Assembly (NCBI GenBank): GCA_006937955.1
Contig: SSNP01000108.1
Coordinates: 554,846-618,845 of the forward strand
DNA: 64,000 nucleotides
Source: Pachypanchax playfairii
Taxonomy: Eukaryota; Chordata; Actinopteri; Cyprinodontiformes; Aplocheilidae
Reading direction: 5' to 3'
Position 1 is the first letter of the stretch; every line of letters begins with the position of its first letter. The translations under genes were made by a program, and so were the position numbers. This document shows positions 56,931 to 64,000 of this stretch, in pieces. The notes beneath the pieces are model-generated. The model worked only from the letters and a program-made list of their open reading frames with translations. It was not told the DNA's origin and did no database searches.

Positions 56931-58060
56931 CTGTTGTGGTCTCCTCTTTTTTTAAACAACAGTATTTCACTGCTGACATCAGTTCATTAAAGTTTTTTTT
57001 TATTGTATTCAGCGTCTTTCTTTATTCATTTACGGACAGTTGTGAATTTACAACAATTAAACTGTCAATGAAAGAAATTAAAAGATTTAAGTCCCACTCA
57101 CTCAATTTAAGAAAAATGAATTTCACAAGAAAAAGGTAAAATTCCTATAAACCAACTTTAAAATCTATATTTATTGCCCACATGAGGAAGATAAAACTCA
57201 GTAATCTGTGTAATTCTGACTAGCTTAAATCTCAGAGTCTGAAGCAGTTTCAAATCCAGGTTCAATTCCTGCTCTGACTGAAACAGAAAGCAAAACAAAA
57301 GCAACAAACAAAGAACTGGACATAAAAAAGGATGTAAATCATGTCCACACAGCACACCACCGTCTTCACATCCTCAAACAATTAACGATCTAGGTCTGAA
57401 ACCAGACCAGGGAAATCTTCCAACATCTCACACAGTGTCCAGCCGTTGTTCCACCATGCAACTTCTCATAGATTTTCCTCAGCAAGTGTCACATGCTCAG
57501 CGTGTGACTGTCATCATGGGATTTATATTTTCCTACACTGGTTGTTACTCAGTGTTTGTTTTAAGCAGTCAGAAGAGCTGACTTCAGCAGCGCTGTCTGA
57601 GATTACGTGACCTCATTGAGTCAAAGATCACGACTGAGTCGTCTGTCCGTTAAGATGTTTTACTACTGAATCTCTCATTCATTGTGTCTGAATTCCCACA
57701 GTCAGCAGATTAAAGCTACACATCAACAAAAGTTAGTCCAGGTCTTTGCTTGAAAACTAAACCAGAAACATTTGTCTCCAGAAGTTTCAGCACTGAAGTC
57801 CTTCTTTTTCCAAAATATTGACTTTTCTTGACATTTTTTTTTTGATGCAGAAGAATAAAATGATGTTGTGAGATTTTATGAAATGTTTGTTTCACCCATG
57901 TTATTAAAAAAAAAACAGACGACTTGTTATTTTCTTGTAATTTTAAAAGATCTGTAGAAGACTGCAATAAAGTTGAAGCCGTATTTTTATACCTTAAAAA
58001 AGACTTTTGTTACAATAAATGATTAATATGGAAGTGACACACTAAATGGAACAGAAGAGA
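56931..58060. other. Intergenic between dnai4 and snx22
   Basis: No gene or repeat boundary recognised. Several short open frames lack domains. Confidence 0.4.
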
Positions 58061-58065
58061 AAACA

Positions 58066-58071
58066 TTTATT
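58066..58071 (-). terminator. dnai4: dnai4 polyadenylation signal
   Basis: AATAAA on the minus strand, about 190 bp after the dnai4 stop codon. Confidence 0.6.
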
Positions 58072-58257
58072 TTAATGCTTTTCAGTGTTTCTTTGCAAAT
58101 ATTTAATGAACTAGGCAGACTTAACTGTGACTGCATGAATTCTATAACAAACAGGCTCAAACAGACATCCAGCCCATAATAAACTCTTTGTCTGATTAAG
58201 GTATTTAAATGACAAATTGAGGTATTTCTTGTGGCTATTTTTCAACTCTAAACAGAG

Positions 58258-60752
58258 CTAGAAAACAGATTGTATGATGTCATCCACCTGGAGGTGCTTC
58301 ACCTAAAACAAAGAGCTCATGAGTTTCTTTTTCAATCAAAAAATCTGAAACATAATTAATCAGTTATTTGGTTAATCACATGGTTTTGTGTATTTTTTTT
58401 GTGTGTGTTTAATTGGTGGGATGATTTTACCTTCTTTCCTTCTTCCACTCTGAGATTTCTAAGCTTGTAGAAATTCACATGACCTTCACTGTCTCCTACC
58501 AGGACACAGTCTGACCCTTTAGCAAACAGCAGGGACATCAGCCTCACGTCAGGAGCAGCACGGTGCACGATTATTGGAAACAGGCTAAAATGACAGTTGA
58601 GAAGAATTTATTTACTTTTATTTATATATTTACTTTGAGACAGAGTTCAGAACTGACAGTCTGACTTACATGCTTGAATTTAGGTCCCAAATCTCCACCA
58701 GCTGCTTGTAGACTGCTGCGAACACGGTTGAGTGGTTCGGAGACCACTGGACACAGTACACTGTGCCCTGGACAGATGTGAAACTTATTGCAGGGGTAAA
58801 GATACCCTGCTTCCACAGCTGGATTGTCCCATCTGCAGAGCAGCTCAGAAACACATCTGGACTGAATGGTGACCATTTGATGTGAGTCATGGGGCCCTCG
58901 GAGAGAAACAGTATAAATGAAATAAAAATAAACAGTAATATGTTTATAATTTATATATTTGTATTGGTTTTATTGGACTTACAAAGTGTTTGTAGTAAGT
59001 CTCCTGAAAATGCTCTCTGTTGAGAAAAGAGCAATTGTAGATGAGGCCGTCCCATGTACCAACCAGACAGGTTGCAATATCCTGTAAGAGAAGTGCAACC
59101 TGGAGTATAAGTGTGTGAAAAATCGCTCCCAGGAAAAACATCTGACACCTGAGTCCAGAAAAAGCGCAGTTCTGGGAACAGCAGAGGTACTGCCAGAGCC
59201 GGCCCTGAGCATAGGCCACTCAGGCTATTGCTTAGGGCGCCATCTGCTGGAGGGGGCGCCAAATCCAAATTATTATCATTAACATAAAGTAAAGGCATTT
59301 CATCTGTTGTTACTTTTTGTAATTGTTTACTTCTAATATTGTTTATAGTCTATACTATTCATTTTAGTATAAATAAAGATGTATTGTAATATAATCCAGA
59401 TTATGAGTGATGTTGTTTCTGTTCCAGACAGTAGGGGGCGCCAAAATCATTTTTCACCTAGGGCACCATTAAACTCCGGTGTACTGCGCAGAACCCTCGA
59501 GCTCCCAGGCCTCTGGTAGAGGAACTGAGCTTAGAGGAAAGAGAGACTGCAGTATTTTTATATTTATATATATGTAGACTTAACACAGAGGTTCCTCATG
59601 TGCCGTGAAGATCTTTAAAATCTTGTTAAAACAATTAAATAGGAGCAAAATCACTAACTGCACCTGAAATGAAGCTGCTTGATGTTATAAAAACATGTGA
59701 TTGTGATATTGTTGCTGAATATTCTGATGATGATATCAGTAGTGATACATACATTTTCCTCACTCGACTTGTTGAACACCATCTAAACAAAGTCTCGGAT
59801 GGCGAGCGCACATCAGATTAGCCAAATATTGGCGCTTGAATTCACGATGCCGCCCAAACAGTCCTGATTGCCATATTGCTGTTATACACACTGATAATAA
59901 AGGATATATTGTGCAGCCCTGATGTTAAGACCTTTTTACACTTACTGCTGACTGGAAGGCAGCACACAGAACAGGAGAAGCTGGCAGCAGAACATTATCT
60001 GTTAGATTTTGGTTTCTTTCTTGTTTCTTCTTCATACTGTGAAACTTCTTCGTATTCAGGTCTTAGAAACATGTTTCACATGAAAAAAGAGACTATGGTT
60101 AGAACAACTGTTGCAGAAGACGATCACACCTTCAGACCTGTGTAGATTATTACCGAAACCGCTGAGACCACTGCTACCGAGGAGCCACTTGATGATCCTT
60201 CCATCTGTTGACACAGACACAAGAGTTTCTTTTCTCTCTTCTCCTGATGTTTGTTTACTCCAGGTGACCTGGCCGACTGGTTGCAGATGCTTTGAGGAAC
60301 AGCCACTATAAAACAAAATGATGTGGATTTGAGCAGAACAGCAACGCGTAACCTTTTTCCTCTGAATGTGGTCTAAGATTTGTCCTATTTTTTTAATCCG
60401 CACACAGTGCAGTGCTCACCGGCTGCTGGCGATACATGCCCTGCTGTTTTCAGTCTGAATATTATAGATGGCTACAGAACCATCATACATCCCTACAGCC
60501 AGCTGATTGGGGTTGGTGGCTGAAAAATCCAGGGACGTTACGCTACTATGGCAGGAGAAGACGCGCTCAGGCCACTGCACAGGAAATAAGTTTTAAATCA
60601 AGTGCTTCTGAATAGTTTCTGGGAATGTGATCATGGCTGAAACAAACGTAAATGTTTCTACACACCAGTGGATTTTTTAGGCACCAGCAACAAATGAGAC
60701 CTGGTTTTGTGCTTCCTAAGTCACAGACACCATAACCTACTGCCAGGATATC
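58258..60752 (-). CDS. dnai4: Axonemal dynein intermediate chain 4 (WDR78), C-terminal exons only
   Basis: A WD-repeat intermediate chain needed for axonemal dynein assembly in motile cilia. Recognised exons: 60752-60666, 60574-60420, 60305-60154, 59081-58983, 58896-58670, 58584-58431 and 58302-58258 (stop). Characteristic blocks are ILAVGYG, LICCWCLKNPL, WPERVFSCHSSVTSLDFSA, LAVGMYDGSVAIYN, ETLVSVSTDGRIIKW, CLVGTWDGLIYNCS, WSPFSPDVFLSCSADGTIQLW, WSPNHSTVFAAV and LLFAKGSDCVLVGDSEGHV. Phases agree except between 60154 (phase 1) and 59081 (phase 0). One exon should lie there and I could not find it; that interval is full of repeats. N-terminal exons would lie right of 60752 and none are seen up to 64000. 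So it is either a partial view of a working gene or a damaged copy. Confidence 0.85.
59197..59475 (+). mobile_element. GGCGCC-rich hAT-like short repeat, copy 2 (dnai4 intron)
   Basis: Inverted relative to 18168-18450. Starts AGCCGGCCCTGAGC, contains GGGCGCCATCTGCTGGAGGG, ends near CACCTAGGGCACCATT. It sits in the interval where a dnai4 exon is missing. Confidence 0.6.
59600..59922. repeat. Probable transposon-derived repeat ending ATATTGTGCAGCCCT
   Basis: The terminal ATATTGTGCAGCCCT is a common end of fish hAT-like repeats. The left boundary is uncertain. Confidence 0.4.
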
Positions 60753-60880
60753 CTAACAAGGACATTAGTGCATGTAAAGTGTCAGTAAAACATGAGTTCC
60801 ATCACTGGGTTAACAAAGTAACTACAGAGGACTGAAACTGCCATAACTGAGAATAAATACATAAATAATGATAAAAATAT

Positions 60881-61225
60881 TAGTGATGCAATGATACTGA
60901 TACTGGTAGTGGGCCGATACCCTTCTAATGTACTCATATCAGTATCAGTTAGTTCACCAATGTGGAAACTGCAATAATTTCACAGAAATATTTATTTTTC
61001 ACATGAAATTTTAGTTTTGTGGTCATTTTTATTAATATTTTATTTTTTATCGAGTTCACCATCATTTCTTGTAACAAGCAGAGAAGAAAATTAAAAACTG
61101 TCTTCCAGTGCATTGTATTTCTTTGTGTGGTAGAAGTATCAGGATTAGTACTCGGTATCGGTAAGTACTTAGATCCAAGTATCGGTATCAAATCATTTGA
61201 AAAAAGTGGTATCGTTGCATCCCTA
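60881..61225. mobile_element. hAT-type miniature element, GATACC-rich, copy 2
   Basis: Opposite orientation to 8174-8544, with ends TAGTGATGCAATGATAC and GTATCGTTGCATCCCT. AAAAATAT flanks the left end (60873-60880) and recurs directly after CATCCCT on the right, a likely 8-bp target duplication. Confidence 0.75.
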
Positions 61226-61289
61226 AAAATATAAGTACATTTTGTTTGGCCCCCACATGTTGTTTAGGGGATCTCCTCACAGACCCTGA

Positions 61290-61760
61290 TTAGGACTCAC
61301 TGAGCACCCAGTCTGAGGTGCAACCTGGTGGAATCAGAGATGTTCTGTTGGATTTGGGTCAGGTGAGCGTGGAGGCCAGTTAATGGTACTTTCATCCTCC
61401 AGGAACGGCCTGCATAACCACATGAGGTATTATCATGCACCAGGAGGAACCCAGGACTCACTGCATGGGTCTAACAATGGGTCTAAGGATTTCATCCTGA
61501 TACCTGATCCTGTACAGGTCTGTGTGTCCCCCTCCATAGATCTGCCTTCCCAGACCAGCATCAACAACCGTGCAAATCTGTGAAAAGCCCAGAGCACCAG
61601 TACCAGACCTGCTAACGCTGGTGGTCTCTGGTTAATGCCAGTCAAACTAGACAATGCCAGACAGTGATCACAGGACTCACTACAGGATGTTGGGCCCTCA
61701 GGCCCCCCTCATGAGGTCTGTTTCCAGCAGCCTGCTGGAGGTCACTTTGTTGGACTCTGA
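61290..61760 (-). pseudogene. Tc1-family transposase relic
   Basis: On the minus strand the DNA follows the coding region of a Tc1-like transposase, but frames are broken by many indels. It includes the CTGGGTTCCTCCTGGTGCAT stretch and a region equivalent to the NPTEHxWD block near 61350. It belongs to a family similar to the relic at 27397-28150. Confidence 0.6.
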
Positions 61761-61769
61761 ATGCAAGTA

Positions 61770-62430
61770 GGAATGGAAAGAGGAACAGGATGAGTACTGA
61801 CGTACGTCTTCTGCATCAATGCTTTACATCCAGCTGCAAGTCCCACCAGAAACATCAGCTAAACAGGATTATTCAGACTTACAGCAGAACTGTTGGTGCA
61901 CACATCTACAAACAACGCTGCATATGTAAAGCAGTCTCTATTACCAGGGAACCCCACCACCCCTCTCATAGCCAGATCTCCCTCCTGCCATCTGGCAAAA
62001 GGTACTGGTGCAGTCAGAACCCGCAGGACGCTGGATGAGTTCTTTGCACAAGCTGTGAGACTGATAAATGGACCGTGCCCCCTCCCCATCTACGCAGCCA
62101 CTCACACAGACTCACCATAAATCCACTAACAGACTTTGACCCCCCCCCATCTACACACACTCAACACATACCTCATAACTCACACATATACACTTTGCCT
62201 GGCTCAGAGTAATTCCTCTCTGAGAGAGAACTGCTGCTGAGTGACTACAGAAGTGACTGTCTACTTTATTTTCATTTCTTATTCTTGTATTCACTAACTT
62301 ACTCCTATATTTAATATATAGCATTGTATTTTATTCTTATTATTCCCATTATTTTAATCTATCACTTTTTTCCTGTGTATTCTGTAATACTAGGTGAAAT
62401 GACAATGAGCTTTCTTGAATCTTGAATCAA
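61770..62430 (+). pseudogene. LINE 3' fragment ending in (TCTTGAA)n
   Basis: The coding remnant contains a SRTVGAHIYKQR-like stretch and a LPSGKRYWCSQNPQDAG-like block, the typical C-terminal end of a fish LINE protein. A long 3' UTR follows and it ends in CTTTCTTGAATCTTGAATC. Frames are broken. Confidence 0.65.
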
Positions 62431-62449
62431 TCCAGCTCACTCAGCAACC

Positions 62450-62450
<1 letters not shown>

Positions 62451-62484
<34 letters not shown>
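62451..62484 (+). repeat. Homopolymer run of 34 C
   Basis: Thirty-four consecutive C residues between CAACCA and ACTTCC. The length should be treated as approximate because homopolymers are error-prone. Confidence 0.9.
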
Positions 62485-63261
62485 ACTTCCCCGGCCTCTG
62501 GAACTCTGACCAATAAACATAAGCTTGGCTTTCTTTTAATTACTGCCTTGAGACTCACCTTTTCAGGTGTTATTCAGTTCTTTATTACTTCTTGGTTTGT
62601 TTTATTGTAAGAATGTATTTGTATGTTTCACCTTTCCATTAAAGTTTCTCTTGTTTACCCCTCAACTTATTTAATGCTGTGGTTTATTTATTTATGTTTT
62701 CATTTATGTACTGCCCTTTTCAAACTCTAAATCTATTTTTCCTCAGATGTTTCACTATTGCACCCCCCACCCCCCCTCCTTTTTTTTTGCTTTTATTTTA
62801 ATGTTTATGTTTTTATGCTGTTTTGTCTTGTTCATACTTTCCTGGGCCATTTATGTATTTATGTATTCATTCATAACTATGGCAGTTTATGTCCTTTACA
62901 GATACATAATTGTTTTAATTTGACATTATTAATTTGTGTTATTTATTTAACTGCTAAATTACGTTGTTTTGTTTGTTCCATGTCATGCAGGTTACGTTGT
63001 ATCCTCTGGTGAAGTCACAGCCAAAAACCCAAAGATGTTCCATTTTTGGAGCTGAAGAACTCTTCTTGTTCTCCTCACTCTGTTCCTCAAACTTCACTGA
63101 GGACTCGGGATCTTACACAATCAACACAGTTCCACTTTATACACCATTAAGCAACATGTTCTCTTTGTACACTGTTCTGTTTTATACAGTATCCAAAAAA
63201 AAAAGAAACAAATATCATTAAAACAACTTGCAATGAATTAAAATGCTGTGTAAAATGGTAA
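62485..63261. other. Intergenic, nothing recognised
   Basis: T-rich non-coding DNA, possibly further old LINE UTR. No domain-bearing frame. Confidence 0.4.
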
Positions 63262-63263
63262 TA

Positions 63264-64000
63264 CAGTGGGGCAAAAAAGTATTTAGTCAGCCACCAATTG
63301 TGTAAGTTCTCCCACTTAAAAAGATCAGAGAGACCTGTAATTTTCATCATAGGTATACCTCAACTATGAGAGACAAAATGAGGAAAATAAATCCAGAAAA
63401 TCACATTGTCTGATTTTTAAAGAATTTATTTGCAAATTATGGTGGAAAATAAGTATTTGGTCACCTACAAACAAGTAAGATTTCTGGCTTTCACAGACCT
63501 GTAACTTCTTTAAGAGGCTCCTCGGTCCTCCACTCGTTACCTGTATTAATGGCACCTGTGTGAACTCGTTATCAGTATAAAAGACACCTGTCCACAACCT
63601 CAAACAGTCACGCTCCAAACTCCACTATGGCCAAGACCAAAGAGCTGTCAAAGGACACCAGAAACAAAATTGTAGACCTTCACCAGGCTGGGAAGACTGA
63701 ATCTGCAATAGGTAAGCAGCTTGGTGTGAACAAATCAACTGTGGGAGCAATTATTAGAAAATGGAAGACATACAAGACCACTGATAATCTCCCTCGATCT
63801 GGGGCTCCACGTAAGATCTCACCCTGTGGGGTCAAAATGATCACAAGAACGGTGAGCAAAAATCCCAGAACCACACGGAGGGACCTAGTGAATGACCTGC
63901 AGAGAGCTGGGACCAAAGTAACAAAGGCTACCATCAGTAACACACTACGCCGCCAGGGACTCAAATCCTGCAGTGCCAGACGTGTCCCCCTGCTGAAGCC
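63264..64000 (+). mobile_element. Tc1-like transposon, runs off the window
   Basis: Starts after TA (63262-63263) with CAGTGGGGCAAAAAAGTATT and follows the 24122 copy almost base for base to the window end. Few differences are visible (for example AAATTAGGAAAAATAATCC at the first copy versus AAATGAGGAAAATAAATCC here). Confidence 0.95.
63627..64000 (+). CDS. Tc1-family transposase, N-terminal part, open to window end
   Basis: The ATG at 63627 opens a frame through the DNA-binding helix-turn-helix region (MAKTKELSKDTRNKIV and following) that stays open to the last base, about 124 codons. Compared with the 24485 copy it has Lys to Asn in GKQLGVNKS and Arg to Cys in KISPCGVK. The catalytic domain lies beyond the window, so its integrity cannot be judged. 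Confidence 0.85.
   Translation, partial: MAKTKELSKDTRNKIVDLHQAGKTESAIGKQLGVNKSTVGAIIRKWKTYKTTDNLPRSGAPRKISPCGVKMITRTVSKNPRTTRRDLVNDLQRAGTKVTKATISNTLRRQGLKSCSARRVPLLK

Noticed and set aside
59082..59220. Possible dnai4 exon from the SGVRCFSW reading
   Set aside because: It is out of frame with the following exon, would leave an intron of about 20 nt, and the match to the family block is too weak.

Overview
The window is teleost fish genomic DNA, probably percomorph. It has vertebrate split genes with GT-AG introns, Tc1/mariner, hAT, L2-like and Rex1-like elements, many miniature transposons, and two assembly gaps (30 N at 13589-13618, one N at 20280). There are no bacterial or viral features, CRISPR arrays or operons. 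I found no convincing new multi-gene system. The unusual material is transposon biology, tandem repeats and a few gene-structure details.

Host genes: four protein-coding genes lie in the right-hand half, all on the minus strand. They are ppib (cyclophilin B, 5 exons, complete, 29224-31635), adpgk (ADP-dependent glucokinase, 7 coding exons, complete, 33815-39137), snx22 (a PX-domain sorting nexin, 7 coding exons, complete, 42444-56671) and the 3' part of dnai4/WDR78 (axonemal dynein intermediate chain, 58258-60752, 5' part outside the window or lost). I assembled exons by hand from splice sites and reading phase; the phases close exactly in ppib, adpgk and snx22. In dnai4 one exon between 59081 and 60154 could not be found. 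The products act in separate places: ER proline isomerisation, ER-linked glucose phosphorylation, endosomal phosphoinositide binding and ciliary motility. Nothing suggests a shared pathway; the cluster is positional.

Layout: 1-1240 is an L2-like LINE. 1241-14300 is gene-poor and holds several short DNA transposons. 14320-17600 is a Rex1-like LINE whose reverse-transcriptase region contains a 2.6-kb array of a 17-bp minisatellite. 18160-23380 is a transposon graveyard with a 683-bp duplication that looks like a retained haplotype copy around a Tc1 insertion. 24122-28700 holds a Tc1 element fused to a truncated spliced hAT transposase gene, a second Tc1-type relic and a hAT miniature element. 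28950-60760 holds the four host genes, with repeats in their introns, including a 1.2-kb 23/27-bp minisatellite in snx22 intron 1. 60881-64000 is again transposons and ends inside a Tc1 copy nearly identical to the one at 24122.

The most distinctive theme is a set of miniature elements bounded by TTAA at both ends (three or four families, at least 12 copies). Twice two elements sit end to end and share one TTAA.
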